NCBI RefSeq assembly: GCF_965221945.1
Contig: NZ_OZ244925.1
Span: 2,480,001-2,544,000, forward strand
Source of the DNA: Poriferisodalis sp965221945
GTDB lineage: Bacteria > Actinomycetota > Acidimicrobiia > Acidimicrobiales > Poriferisodalaceae
Reading direction: 5' to 3'
Length of the DNA: 64,000 nucleotides
The notes under the pieces were generated by a model. The model saw only the letters and a list, made by a program, of their open reading frames with translations, had not been told where the DNA came from and ran no database searches. The number at the start of each line of letters is the position of its first letter. Position 1 is the first letter of the stretch. The position numbers were made by a program, and so were the translations under genes. Below are positions 17,402 to 26,802 of this stretch, one piece after another.

Positions 17402-18229
17402 ATGACTCAGGACAACGCTGGCAAAGACGCTCACGCCCGCACACCCACCGACGACCCTGACGCTGCTGCGCTCTATTCGGTGGCAGGCGGGGTGGCGACG
17501 ATCACCCTGAACCGGCCCGACTACCGCAACGCGCTCAGCGTCGAGATCGTGAACGCCATCGGCGACCACTTCGAGGCTGCGCTTGCCGATCCCGAGGTGC
17601 GCGCCGTGCTGTTCACCCATGTCGGCAACACGTTCTGCGCCGGCGCCGACTTGCGGGCCGCCCAGCCCGGGGTGCCTCAGCCGACGCTTCGCTACAACTT
17701 CGTGGAGATCCTCGAGAAGATCATGACCTGCGACAAGCCCGTGGTGGGCCGGCTGGCCGGTCACGTCACCGCCGGCGGCGTGGGACTAGCAGCGGCGATG
17801 GACATCTCCATCGCGGCCGACGACGCAATCATCGGGTTCACCGAAGTCCGCATCGGTGTGGCGCCTGCGGTGATCTCGGTGGTCTGCTTGCCGAAGCTGG
17901 GCCGTGCCGATGCCAGCGAGCTGTTCCTCGAGGGCGAACGGGTGCCCGCACCGCGTGCCGCAGCGGCCGGGCTGATCAACCGTGCCGTACCCCGAGAGCT
18001 GCTCGACGACGAAGTCGCATCGACGCTGCGGCGGTTGGTGCGGGGCGGTCCCAACGCGCTGGCACACACGAAGCAGCTGGTTGCGAGGGTGCCGCAGATG
18101 CCCCGCGCCGAGGCCTGGGAGTGGACGACGGAACTCAGCCAGCGGCTCTTTCAAAGCGACGAGGCCGCCGAGGGCATCGCCGCCTTCCGGGAACGCCGCG
18201 ACGCCAGCTGGGTCCCACCCGAGGAGTGA
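17402..18229 (+). CDS. Enoyl-CoA hydratase/isomerase family protein
   Basis: A 275-residue crotonase-fold enzyme. It has the substrate-binding NRPDYRNALS segment, the first oxyanion region FCAGADL and the second HVTAGGVGLAAAMDISIAAD. Acidic residues appear at the two catalytic-glutamate positions of enoyl-CoA hydratases (FTEVRIGVAP and DASELFLEG), so hydration of a 2-enoyl-CoA is plausible. ATG at 17402 is the natural start; a GTG lies 18 bases upstream. It runs in the same direction as the next crotonase, 58 bases away, suggesting a two-gene unit for acyl-CoA catabolism. Confidence 0.88.
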   Translation: MTQDNAGKDAHARTPTDDPDAAALYSVAGGVATITLNRPDYRNALSVEIVNAIGDHFEAALADPEVRAVLFTHVGNTFCAGADLRAAQPGVPQPTLRYNFVEILEKIMTCDKPVVGRLAGHVTAGGVGLAAAMDISIAADDAIIGFTEVRIGVAPAVISVVCLPKLGRADASELFLEGERVPAPRAAAAGLINRAVPRELLDDEVASTLRRLVRGGPNALAHTKQLVARVPQMPRAEAWEWTTELSQRLFQSDEAAEGIAAFRERRDASWVPPEE

Positions 18230-18287
18230 GTTCGTTCTCTTCAATTGCCTGCAACGCGGCAGAGACTCGGGCGCCGGTAGGGCAGCC

Positions 18288-19124
18288 ATGCCTATCGCTC
18301 CCGTCATGGCCACGGCACGACCGGTAGCGTCGGCCGCCGTGAGCGGACAGGTGCATCTCGAACGTGACGGCCACGTGGGCCGCATCATCTTGGATCATCC
18401 GGAGCGGCACAACGCCATCAGCGCGCAGATGTGGGACGGCATCACCGCTGCCGCCTCCGAGCTCGAGAACGACCACGAGATCCGGGTGGTGGTGATCCGA
18501 GGGGCCGGCGAGCGCGCCTTCGCAGCAGGTGCCGACATCAGCCAATTCGGCGCGCAGCGTTCCGACGCGAGCGGCAACCGCAGCTACGACGACACGACGT
18601 CCCGGGCGCACGCAGCGCTGCTGGGCTTGTCCAAGCCGCTCATCGCCGCCATCGGTGGCTACTGCATCGGCGGCGGGCTCGCGGTGGCGCTGACGGCCGA
18701 CCTGCGCGTCGCGGCCGAGGACGCCCAGTTCACGATCCCCGCCGCTCGCCTGGGACTCGGTTATGGCGCCGCAGGTATCGGCACACTGATGCGTCTGGTC
18801 GGGCCATCAGCGGCCAAGCGCATCTTCTTCCTGGCTGATCGCTTCGGAGCGCAGGAGGCACTGCAGATGGGCCTCGTGAACCGGGTCGTGCCCAAGGCGC
18901 ACCTAGAGGCTTCCGTCGACGAATGGACCGAGCTGATCGGCCAGAACGCACCGCTCACCATTGCGGCGGCGAAGGCGGCGTTGACGCAGTGGCAGAAGCC
19001 GGAGTCTCAGCGCGATTTCGCCGAGGTAGAAGCGATGATCCGGGCCTGCTTCGACAGCGACGACTACCAAGAGGGCGTCGACGCCTTCATGAACAAGCGC
19101 CCGCCCGAATTCAAGGGCCGCTAA
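18288..19124 (+). CDS. Crotonase-fold protein lacking both catalytic glutamates
   Basis: A 278-residue enoyl-CoA hydratase/isomerase superfamily member. The oxyanion-hole motifs are intact (AFAAGADISQFG and IGGYCIGGGLAVALTADLRV). At the positions of the two hydratase glutamates it shows alanine (PAARLGLGYGAAG) and a non-acidic stretch (AKRIFFLADRF). It therefore probably catalyses a different crotonase-type reaction or relies on other residues. The start at 18288 has GTAGGGC upstream; ATG 18306 and GTG 18339 are in-frame alternatives. It is the second gene after the preceding hydratase. Confidence 0.87.
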   Translation: MPIAPVMATARPVASAAVSGQVHLERDGHVGRIILDHPERHNAISAQMWDGITAAASELENDHEIRVVVIRGAGERAFAAGADISQFGAQRSDASGNRSYDDTTSRAHAALLGLSKPLIAAIGGYCIGGGLAVALTADLRVAAEDAQFTIPAARLGLGYGAAGIGTLMRLVGPSAAKRIFFLADRFGAQEALQMGLVNRVVPKAHLEASVDEWTELIGQNAPLTIAAAKAALTQWQKPESQRDFAEVEAMIRACFDSDDYQEGVDAFMNKRPPEFKGR

Positions 19125-19162
19125 GCGCGGCGCTGAGGCAGTACTTCAGCCAGACGCGCGCT
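19124..19162. terminator. Hairpin between convergent crotonase and rsgA genes
   Basis: AGCGCG (19124-19129) pairs with CGCGCT (19157-19162), and inside it GCTGA pairs with TCAGC around GGCAGTACT. It fills the 36-bp gap between two convergent genes. It is a plausible bidirectional terminator but has no U-tract. Confidence 0.45.
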
Positions 19163-20261
19163 AGCTGCCGAATGGATCCCCGGTATCCATGTCCGCCACG
19201 AGTTCGAGGTAGGTGCTCAGGCGCTCGGTTGGCAGCTCGCCGGCTGTCACTGCAGCCGTCACAGCGCAGTCCGGCTCGACGGTGTGCGCGCAGTCTCCAA
19301 AGCGGCAGCTCTGCGCGAGTGCGGCGATCTCGCCGAATGCCATCGCAAGCCCGTCAAGCGGGCCTGACGAGCGGGGCAACCCCAGATCGCCGCCCCAGGG
19401 GATCAGATCCTGCAAGCCCGGGGTGTCCACGAGCGTCCCTCCGGCCGGCCCGCCGACGGGAACGAGCTGGCGCCGCACGGTGGTGTGCCGGCCTCGACCA
19501 TCGGGACTCAGCGGGGCGACCGGTACTACTTCGGCCCCTGCGAGCCGGTTCGCCAGCGACGACTTGCCCACACCCGACGGCCCGCTGAGCGCCACGGTCG
19601 TGCCGCCGCTCGCCAACGCTCCCAAGCCGTCAAGGCCGCGACCATCGAGGGCGCTCGTCACCAGGATCGGCACCTCGGCTGCTGCGGCGCCCAGGCGGTG
19701 ACGCAGGGCATCGACGCTCGCCTCGCACTCGGCGCCCGACACCGTGTCGATCTTGTTCACGACAATCACCGGTCGAGCGCCTCCGGCGAACGCCGCAGTC
19801 AGATACCACTCGATCCGATGGCCGACGCTGGCCGCTTCGGTCGAAGGGGAGTCGCTGGTTGGAGCAGGCGTCGTGACGACTGCGAGGATGTCGGCGTTCG
19901 CCGCCACCAGCTGGGGCCGTGCTCGTGGCCCAGAGGCGCGACGGCACAGCAAGCAGGTGCGCTCCAGCACGTCGGTGATCACGACGCGGCGGTTGTGTCG
20001 GACTTCCAGCGAGCGAACAACCCAGTCGCCAACGGTCGGATAATCCAACGGTGTTCGGGCTGCATCGCGGACAGCGGCATCCAGCGCCCCAATCCTGGGG
20101 CCCTCGTCGTCAAGGAGTTCATACGCGCCGCGGTGCTCGACGCCAACGCGGCTCACGGTGTGACCTTTCGGGATCTGGGGGGCCGGTCCGGTTCGTCGAG
20201 ACCAGCCCAGCTGCTCGGGGTTCGGCATCGGCGGCGGTAACGATTCAGTGCCGTCACTCAC
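19161..20261 (-). CDS. rsgA: Ribosome small-subunit GTPase RsgA
   Basis: A 366-residue circularly permuted GTPase that checks late 30S subunit maturation. An N-terminal OB-like region precedes the permuted G motifs: G4 VVNKID comes first, then G1 GPSGVGKSS and G3 DTPG. The C-terminal zinc knuckle is visible as CRFGDCAHTVEPDC (C-x4-C-x-H-x5-C). The GTG start at 20261 overlaps the end of the upstream lipoprotein gene by eight bases (GTGAGTGA); an ATG at about 20232 is the alternative. Coupling with the binding-protein gene is odd functionally but may only reflect gene packing. Confidence 0.9.
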   Translation of the reverse strand: MSDGTESLPPPMPNPEQLGWSRRTGPAPQIPKGHTVSRVGVEHRGAYELLDDEGPRIGALDAAVRDAARTPLDYPTVGDWVVRSLEVRHNRRVVITDVLERTCLLCRRASGPRARPQLVAANADILAVVTTPAPTSDSPSTEAASVGHRIEWYLTAAFAGGARPVIVVNKIDTVSGAECEASVDALRHRLGAAAAEVPILVTSALDGRGLDGLGALASGGTTVALSGPSGVGKSSLANRLAGAEVVPVAPLSPDGRGRHTTVRRQLVPVGGPAGGTLVDTPGLQDLIPWGGDLGLPRSSGPLDGLAMAFGEIAALAQSCRFGDCAHTVEPDCAVTAAVTAGELPTERLSTYLELVADMDTGDPFGS

Positions 20262-22089
20262 GGCGCAGCCACACCTCGTCATAACGGCCGACACCGAGTC
20301 GCTGGCCTTGGACCACGCTGCCGTCGGGCAGCGTCGTGGTGCCAAGCCCGGCAACATCCGCCGTCGCTGCCACGACGCTCGAGGCGTAGCCCAGGTACAC
20401 GTAGGGAGCCTCGTTGGTGAGCTCCAGCATGAGCTTCGCTACGGCTTGTCGTCGGTCGTCCCCCGCGTCGGTCGCCTTGATCAGGCTCGCCAACGCCGCG
20501 AGATGCTCGCCGGTGAAGTTGGACACGTTCAGCGGCGTGGTGCGGACCGGTCCGACAGCTGCGGACGCCAGCACCGCTGGATCGGACTCGCCGCCAACCC
20601 GCCAGCACGTGGCACCGAAGTCGCCAGCGAAGGACGGGCTCTGGACCACCGAGCCCATGACACGGCTGATGAGCCCCGTGCGGGCGACTGTCTCGACGTC
20701 GACATCGACAAGGCCGGTGTCCTCCCACTGGCGTTCCAGCGTTGCCGTCATCTGCGCGAGCGCGAGATCGTCGGTGCACAAGACTCGGATCCGCACTGGC
20801 TCGCCAGGATCTCGATCGTCGGAACGCTCGGGATCCTCCGTGTACTCGCGCAGCAGGGATTGAGCCCGCTGCAGGTCATGACCCGGCCAGGCTTCCGCAA
20901 CCTCAGCGGAATGCCAGATGCTGCCGGGCGCCCACCACTGCGTTGCCGCGAGCCGCTCGACATCGGGTCCTAGCGCCTCGAGCAGTTTGGTCTGGTCGGC
21001 CGCCGCGATCAGCGCCCGCCGCACCCGGATGTCATCGAGAGGCGCTCGCAGCAGATTGAACAGCACGACGCCAGCGTTGTCGTCAAAGCGTCCGATCACG
21101 TTGAGCGGGCGACCTCCGCCATCGGTTGCGACGGCTGCGGCTGTAGAGAGCTCCGCCGATCTCGACATCAGAATGTCGCCGCCACCGCCCAGCAGTACGG
21201 CGAGCCGTTCACGCTCGTCGGAGATCTCGGTGAATTGGATCTCAGCAGCCCACGGCAGAGGCGAGCCGTCGGCTGCGGTACGCCAGTAGTCGGGATTGGC
21301 CTCCAGGACCGCTGGCTCACCCGCCGACCAGCGCCGAAAGAAGAACGGTCCAGTGCCGACCGGTCCTCTGGCAAAGATGTCCGGGTCCGCTTCGGCGGCT
21401 GCGATGGAAAACACGCGTCCGACGGGCCCCGCGAGCGCCACCGGCAGCCCGGCGTTGGGCTCGCTCAATTCGAAGATCAACCTGAGCTCATCGGCAACGA
21501 TGACCGATGCGATGCGGGCATCCCGCAAATGGCCGCCGCTGGCCCGGCCCGAACGCAGGTAGTCGTCGACGCCGGTCTTGATGGTGAGCGCGTCCATCGG
21601 CTCGCCGTCGGTGAAGGTGATGTCGGGCCGCAGCGTGACGGTCCAGCGCTGCAGCGACGCATCGGCCGAGACCGACTCCGCCAGCCACGGCGCGACAGAA
21701 CCATCCGGGAGGACCACCGTGAGCGTTTCGAGAACGTGGTCCAGCACGTTGCGACACGACCATGCGCACACGTGGTCCCACGGCGTCCAGCCGGTGATGG
21801 GCGTCGGGTCGGCGGCCATCAGCACGTGCAGCGTGCCGCCGCGGCGCGGCGCTGTGTCCGGGGGCGCCTGTGTGGTTGGCGCAACGGCCTGCCGCACCTC
21901 GGTGGTGGGTGCGGGCGCAACGGCGGAGGTGTCGTCGGGGAGTTGGGTCGCCGATGGAGCGACGGTCGACTCGGCCGCCTCCTCGGCGCCCGGACTGCAG
22001 GCCGCAACCAGCAGCAGGACCGTTACGAGGGCCGTCGTGGGGGCGCGCCAGGGTCTCAGGAACCGCAGCCTTCGCCGCTCGTGAACCAT
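20254..22089 (-). CDS. Solute-binding lipoprotein, ABC peptide/nickel family 5
   Basis: A 611-residue extracytoplasmic binding protein of the SBP_bac_5 type (oligopeptides, nickel or similar). The signal peptide ends in a lipobox (TVLLLVAACSPG), followed by a Thr/Ala/Pro-rich linker of about 70 residues and then RRGGTLHVLMAADPTPITGW, a typical family-5 opening. The Asn-Pro-Asp-Tyr-Trp block (EANPDYWRTAADG) is also conserved. No permease or ATPase genes are adjacent, so the transporter, if any, is encoded elsewhere. ATG at 22089 gives a normal signal peptide; a longer frame reaches 22170. Confidence 0.85.
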   Translation of the reverse strand: MVHERRRLRFLRPWRAPTTALVTVLLLVAACSPGAEEAAESTVAPSATQLPDDTSAVAPAPTTEVRQAVAPTTQAPPDTAPRRGGTLHVLMAADPTPITGWTPWDHVCAWSCRNVLDHVLETLTVVLPDGSVAPWLAESVSADASLQRWTVTLRPDITFTDGEPMDALTIKTGVDDYLRSGRASGGHLRDARIASVIVADELRLIFELSEPNAGLPVALAGPVGRVFSIAAAEADPDIFARGPVGTGPFFFRRWSAGEPAVLEANPDYWRTAADGSPLPWAAEIQFTEISDERERLAVLLGGGGDILMSRSAELSTAAAVATDGGGRPLNVIGRFDDNAGVVLFNLLRAPLDDIRVRRALIAAADQTKLLEALGPDVERLAATQWWAPGSIWHSAEVAEAWPGHDLQRAQSLLREYTEDPERSDDRDPGEPVRIRVLCTDDLALAQMTATLERQWEDTGLVDVDVETVARTGLISRVMGSVVQSPSFAGDFGATCWRVGGESDPAVLASAAVGPVRTTPLNVSNFTGEHLAALASLIKATDAGDDRRQAVAKLMLELTNEAPYVYLGYASSVVAATADVAGLGTTTLPDGSVVQGQRLGVGRYDEVWLRRE

Positions 22090-22274
22090 TCGCGCTCGCC
22101 AGCGATCATGCAATACACCGACGCCGACGCTAGTGGCGCGACGGTGGGGCCCGGCTGCGCGGGTGTTCATCGGCGCAACCGCGTCACACCCCCTCGTTAG
22201 ACAATGAGAGGCGCCTGCGGGCAGGGCTCATCCCCTGACCGTCTGTCGCCAGCTTCCACCAAGGAGTGATCCAT

Positions 22275-23603
22275 ATGTCCACCGGCCTCGCAGTCGTCTT
22301 AGGAGTGCTGGCGGGCCTCGCCGTGGGCGGGGGCATCGCATGGTCGGTGCTGTCACGCCGGCTGGCGCAGGCGGGTGCAGCACACGACTCGATGGAGCGG
22401 CGAGTCGCCGAGCTGACCAGCGAGCGCGATGCGGCCCGCACTGAGGCATCGCAGCACCGCGACGTCAACGCCGGTCTGCAAGCCGAGTTGGCGTCAGCGA
22501 CAGCCGACCGCGACGCGCGCGTCGAGGAGATGGCCAAGAAGCAGGTTGAGATCGAGGGTCGCTTCAAGGAGATTGCCGCCCAGGTCAGCGAGACCACGCG
22601 CGCCAACTTCATGAAGGAGTTTCGCGACCTCACCACCGAGCAAACGGTCAACGCAGGCAAGACCGTCAAGGAACTCGTCGAGCCCATGCGAGAACGTCTG
22701 CGGGAACTGCGGGACCACGTCAACAAGGCCGACAAGGCCCGAGTGGAGGACACGGCCAAGGTCTCACAGAGCGTCGATCAACTGGTCTCCGAGACGAGTG
22801 GTCTGCGCCAGATCCTGCGCGACTCCAAGATGCGCGGCGCATGGGGTGAGCAGCACCTCCGCAACGTCATCGAGGCCGCAGGTATGAGCCCCCACATCGA
22901 CTACATCGAGCAAGCCACCGTCGGCGAACTTGGCGCCGAAGGACGGCTGCGACCTGATGTGGTGGTGAAGGTGCCGGGGGGCGCGAGCGTCGTGATCGAT
23001 GCCAAGACGCCGTTTGCCACATACGACCGGGCTGTGCGGACCTCGGATCAAGCTGAGCAGCAGCAGGCGCTGGCTGAGCATGCCGCGGCTCTCAGTGAGC
23101 GCGCCAAGGAGCTTGGCGACCGCGACTACGGCCGGTGGGTATCAGGATCGCCCGATTTCGTGCTGATGTACGTGCCGACCGACCCGATGCTCGACGTGGC
23201 CATGGACGCTGACGGCGATGTTTGGCAGAACGCTTGGCACCGACACCGAGTGCTGATCGCAACCCCCGGCCTGTTGATCGCCTTCTTGAGGACGGTGGCA
23301 TTGGCCTGGCAGCGACAAGACATCGCCCGCAACGCAGAGAAAGTCGCCGACCTCGGAAACGAGCTGTACTCCCGGCTTTCAAAGTACGTCGAGCATGTCG
23401 ACAAGATGGGTCGCGGCTTGCGCAGCGCGGTCGATGCCTACAACGGCAGTGTGGGCTCGTTCGAGCGCATGGTGCTGCCGCAGGCTCGACGTTTCCGTGA
23501 GCTGGGCTCAGTGAGCAGCAACGACGAGCTCAACGAGCCCAACCTGGTCGAGCCGGACGTGCGCACGGTCAACGCCCCCGAGTTGGGTCCTGGCGAGGAC
23601 TAA
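22275..23603 (+). CDS. rmuC: DNA recombination protein RmuC
   Basis: A 442-residue protein with an N-terminal membrane anchor (VVLGVLAGLAVGGGIAWSVL), a coiled-coil region of about 140 residues rich in Ala, Glu and Arg, and a C-terminal nuclease-like domain. The RmuC hallmarks MRGAWGEQHLRNVIEAAG, VIDAKTPFATYDRA and FVLMYVPTDPM are present. RmuC limits inversion at short repeats and is linked to DNA repair. AAGGAG at 22261-22266 sits eight bases before ATG 22275, so this start is preferred over the GTG at 22266. It is transcribed divergently from the lipoprotein gene. Confidence 0.92.
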   Translation: MSTGLAVVLGVLAGLAVGGGIAWSVLSRRLAQAGAAHDSMERRVAELTSERDAARTEASQHRDVNAGLQAELASATADRDARVEEMAKKQVEIEGRFKEIAAQVSETTRANFMKEFRDLTTEQTVNAGKTVKELVEPMRERLRELRDHVNKADKARVEDTAKVSQSVDQLVSETSGLRQILRDSKMRGAWGEQHLRNVIEAAGMSPHIDYIEQATVGELGAEGRLRPDVVVKVPGGASVVIDAKTPFATYDRAVRTSDQAEQQQALAEHAAALSERAKELGDRDYGRWVSGSPDFVLMYVPTDPMLDVAMDADGDVWQNAWHRHRVLIATPGLLIAFLRTVALAWQRQDIARNAEKVADLGNELYSRLSKYVEHVDKMGRGLRSAVDAYNGSVGSFERMVLPQARRFRELGSVSSNDELNEPNLVEPDVRTVNAPELGPGED

Positions 23604-23616
23604 CCGGAACTGCGGC

Positions 23617-25905
23617 TCAGGGTGCGTCCGCGGTGGCCTCGGTGATGGCTTGCCAGACGCGTTGCGGGGTGAGCGGCATGTCGATGTGACGGATGCCCAG
23701 ATGGGCAACGGCGTCGATCACGGCGTTCTGGACTGCCGGGGTTGCGCCAACCGTGCCGGACTCGCCGATGCCCTTGGCACCCAGCGGGTTGATGTGCGTC
23801 GGGGTTTCGAGCACGACGCGGTCGAAGAACGGCAGCTCCGCGGCGGAGATGATCGGGTAGTCGGCGAAGTTCCCGGTGAGGGGATTGCCGTCGTCGTCGT
23901 AGACGAACTCCTCGAACAGCGCCTGCGCCGCTCCTTGCGCCAGGCCGCCGTGAACCTGTCCCGCTGCCAGCAGCGGGTTCAAGATGGTGCCGGCATCGTC
24001 ACAGGCGACGAGCTGTCGAAGCTCCACGTCGCCGGTGTGGCGGTCCACCTCCACGACGGCCACATGGGTGCCGAAGGGAAACGTGGGCGCTTCGGAGTCG
24101 AACACCTCCTCGGCGTGGAGCAGTCGCGGCCCCGCCTCGCCAGTTGTCGAAGCGAGGTGTTCAGCTACCGCGCTCCAGTCCACCGAGACCGCCGGGGTGC
24201 CCACGACGTGGAACGCCCCAGAGGCGGTGTCGAGCGTGATGTCGGCCGGATCAGCTTCAAGCAGCGTGGCCGCCACAGCGCGGGCCTGATCCACCAGCGT
24301 GCCCGACGCCTCCCAGATGGCCGAGCCGGCCAACTGCACCGATCGCGATCCGCCGGTCACCTCGCCACGGGGCACTTCGTCGGTGTCGCCGTGGACGACG
24401 TCGATCTGGTCCATCGGCACACCCGTGCGGTCCGAGATCAGCATCGCCCAGGAGGTGTGGTGGCCTTGCCCGTAGGGAGATGAGCCGGTACGGGCCACGA
24501 TGCGACCTCCCGGCACCAACTCCACTGCGCCGTACTCCGATCGTCCGATGCCCGCAGTGCGCTCGACGTAGGTCGCAAGACCGATGCCGAGCAGCTTGAC
24601 GTCCCCGTCGGCGCGGCGGCGGGCCTGCTCGGCACGCAGCGCTGCGTAGTCGGCTGCTTCGAGCGCAGCGTCGAGGCTGGCTTCATAAGCGCCTGAGTCG
24701 TAGGGCATGCCAGTGCGAGTCTCGAACGGGAACACGTCGGGCTGCAGGAAGTTCTTGCGCCGAACCTCGGCAGGGTCCATGTCGATCTCGGCTGCGAATA
24801 CGTCGACAGCGCGCTCGATGGCGGCTGCGGCCTCTGGACGTCCGGCGCCCCGGTAGGGACCGGTCGGCGTGGTGTTGGTCAGCACCGAGACCGAGGTGAA
24901 ACCGAGCGTGGCGATGTCGTAGCAGCCCGTCAGCATCGCCCGGCCATTGTTCGGCAGCGCCGCGCCCATGTTCCCGTAGGCGCCGGCCTGCTGCACCACG
25001 TGCACCTTGAATGCGGTGATGCGCCCGACGCGGGTGCCGCCGATGCGGCAGTACTGGATCTGCCCGCGACCGTGGACGAGCCCCACCATGTCGTCGCTGC
25101 GCGACGGCACCCACATGACCGGCCGGCCGATGCGCGCTGCCAGCCAGCCCAGCAAGGCCTCCTCGGGATGCGGCCGAGCCTTGGCGCCGAAGCTGCCGCC
25201 GACATCTCGTGACAGCACACGCATCTGCTCCCGATCCAGGCCCAGGATCTTGGCGAGACCGGCGCGAACCGGGTGGGGGCCCTGGCCGGCGTTGACGTGA
25301 TGCAGGCGCCCGTCATCCGCCCATCGGCTCGCGGCCACACGAGTTTCCAGCGGGCACGGCGCTATGCGGTTATTGACCGTGCGGACCTCGGCCACCGCTT
25401 CGCATGAGTCGAAATCGGCCTGCTCGCCCTCGAGCACCATGCGAACCACTACGTTCGGCTCCGCCATGCCCTCGAACAGCGCCGGCCCGTCGAGCGCTGC
25501 CTCGGGATCGACGAGCGCCCCCAGCGGCTCGTAGTCGACCACGACCAGCTCAGCCGCATCGACCGCCGCAGCCGGGGTGTCAGCCAGTACGACGGCGATG
25601 GGCTCGCCCACGAACCGCACCCGGTCGGTGGCCAGCATCGGGCGCACGATGGCGGCGTCGAATGCAGGGCTCGGCGACGGATACGGCTCGAGATCGACAT
25701 CTGCTGCCGTGACGACATCGATGACACCGGGCGCGCTGCGGGCCCCGCCGACATCGAGACCGGCGATCACGGCATGCGACACGGTCGACGTCACGTAGCA
25801 GGCGTGCGCCATGTCGTCCCAGTTGAGGTTGGCGACGAACTGTCCCTGACCCCGCAGCAACGGAGCGTCCTCGCGTCGCACGACGGATGTTCCTCGTAAT
25901 GCCAT
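23617..25905 (-). CDS. Molybdenum hydroxylase large subunit (xanthine dehydrogenase/CoxL-like)
   Basis: This 762-residue protein corresponds to the Mo-cytosine-dinucleotide-binding large subunit of xanthine oxidase-family enzymes. The active-site loop is TGPYRGAGRPEA, so it lacks the AYRCSFR loop of true (form I) CO dehydrogenase and resembles form II/other hydroxylases. The catalytic-glutamate region GAKGIGESGTVGATP is intact near the C-terminus. The FAD and 2Fe-2S subunits that normally accompany it are not in the neighbourhood. ATG at 25905 follows GGAG. It lies downstream of paaC on the same strand, separated by a hairpin. Substrate unknown; an aromatic or N-heterocycle is only a guess from context. 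Confidence 0.88.
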   Translation of the reverse strand: MALRGTSVVRREDAPLLRGQGQFVANLNWDDMAHACYVTSTVSHAVIAGLDVGGARSAPGVIDVVTAADVDLEPYPSPSPAFDAAIVRPMLATDRVRFVGEPIAVVLADTPAAAVDAAELVVVDYEPLGALVDPEAALDGPALFEGMAEPNVVVRMVLEGEQADFDSCEAVAEVRTVNNRIAPCPLETRVAASRWADDGRLHHVNAGQGPHPVRAGLAKILGLDREQMRVLSRDVGGSFGAKARPHPEEALLGWLAARIGRPVMWVPSRSDDMVGLVHGRGQIQYCRIGGTRVGRITAFKVHVVQQAGAYGNMGAALPNNGRAMLTGCYDIATLGFTSVSVLTNTTPTGPYRGAGRPEAAAAIERAVDVFAAEIDMDPAEVRRKNFLQPDVFPFETRTGMPYDSGAYEASLDAALEAADYAALRAEQARRRADGDVKLLGIGLATYVERTAGIGRSEYGAVELVPGGRIVARTGSSPYGQGHHTSWAMLISDRTGVPMDQIDVVHGDTDEVPRGEVTGGSRSVQLAGSAIWEASGTLVDQARAVAATLLEADPADITLDTASGAFHVVGTPAVSVDWSAVAEHLASTTGEAGPRLLHAEEVFDSEAPTFPFGTHVAVVEVDRHTGDVELRQLVACDDAGTILNPLLAAGQVHGGLAQGAAQALFEEFVYDDDGNPLTGNFADYPIISAAELPFFDRVVLETPTHINPLGAKGIGESGTVGATPAVQNAVIDAVAHLGIRHIDMPLTPQRVWQAITEATADAP

Positions 25906-25925
25906 GAAGTCGCTCCGTTGCGCGT

Positions 25926-25943
25926 CCGGGGGCTGAGCCCCGG
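25926..25943. terminator. GC hairpin between paaC and hydroxylase gene
   Basis: CCGGGGGC (25926-25933) pairs with GCCCCGG (25937-25943) around TGA, with one bulged base. It lies just upstream of the molybdenum hydroxylase start, after paaC. It has no U-tract, so it is either a weak terminator or a leader hairpin for the hydroxylase gene. Confidence 0.4.
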
Positions 25944-26028
25944 CGATTGTGGCAGGTCCGCGCCCCGCTCACATGTGTCGCACGGTGCCAGAAGCACCGC
26001 CGACCGCCCTAGACCAAGGGGGTTCGCG

Positions 26029-26802
26029 CTACCAGACCGCCGAGGGATCGATCGAGAGCACCTCGACCATCTCGGCGTGCAAGGCCGCAAAATGGGGTGA
26101 TCGCTGGCCGGCTCGACCGCTTGCCTGTGCTGGCGTGCCGTCGTGGGCAGGCCACTGCGGTTGGTACCCAGCCGCAGCGACCGCGTCGTCGACCGTTGCC
26201 TGCCACTCGGCACGCTGATCGCTCAACCCGCGGGCCATAACGCCCGAAGCAACAAGAGCCTCGTCCGAGCAGCCCGGCGGGACATCGAAGAGCTCGCACG
26301 CCATCGGCGCGAATTGGTCGAACAGCGGGAGCAGTTGCGAACAACCCGTATCGGTACGCAGCAGCCGCGACAGCAGACCGGACGCGTGGCGCAGGTGCGA
26401 CCGTTCCTCGGCAAAGGCTCGGCGTGCGACTGCACCGAGGGCCTCCCACGTCGAGTTGGCCAGCGCCTCCCAGCGGACGGTCTCGGCGGTGTCGTAGAGG
26501 AAGTGCCGTATCAGGGTCTCTCCCCAGTCGCGGCAAGGAAGCTCGGTGAGATGCGCGCAGCGGTACTCGTGCGGCTGGCGCCCGTAGGCCAGCGCATCGA
26601 TGTCGTTGCCGAGCAACCCGTACAGCGCCCGAGCGTGGCCCAGCTCGTCTTGGCTGATCGAGGTCAGCGCCAAGTCCTCTTCAAGAAACGGCCCGACAGC
26701 GATCCACCACGCCAAGTTCTGGCCGATGCACAACTCGTCGTCGGCAAGCGCCAGCACCAATTCGTGCGCGCCGCCGACGCTCTCAGGGTCCACGTCGCTC
26801 AT
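26029..26802 (-). CDS. paaC: Phenylacetyl-CoA epoxidase subunit PaaC
   Basis: A 257-residue ferritin-like subunit of the ring 1,2-phenylacetyl-CoA epoxidase, the structural partner of catalytic PaaA. Helical ferritin-fold blocks are visible: ALADDELCIGQNLAWWIAVG, ISQDELGHARALYGLLGND and the late block RAFAEERSHLRHA. Length fits the family (about 250). The start overlaps the paaB stop (ATGA, 26799-26802), so translation is coupled in the order paaA-paaD-paaB-paaC. The order differs from the E. coli paaABCDE layout. Confidence 0.92.
   Translation of the reverse strand: MSDVDPESVGGAHELVLALADDELCIGQNLAWWIAVGPFLEEDLALTSISQDELGHARALYGLLGNDIDALAYGRQPHEYRCAHLTELPCRDWGETLIRHFLYDTAETVRWEALANSTWEALGAVARRAFAEERSHLRHASGLLSRLLRTDTGCSQLLPLFDQFAPMACELFDVPPGCSDEALVASGVMARGLSDQRAEWQATVDDAVAAAGYQPQWPAHDGTPAQASGRAGQRSPHFAALHAEMVEVLSIDPSAVW

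Noticed and set aside
23617..25905. Annotation as aerobic CO dehydrogenase CoxL
   Set aside because: The active-site loop reads PYRGAGR and lacks the AYRCSFR motif required for true CO dehydrogenase, and coxM/coxS are absent.
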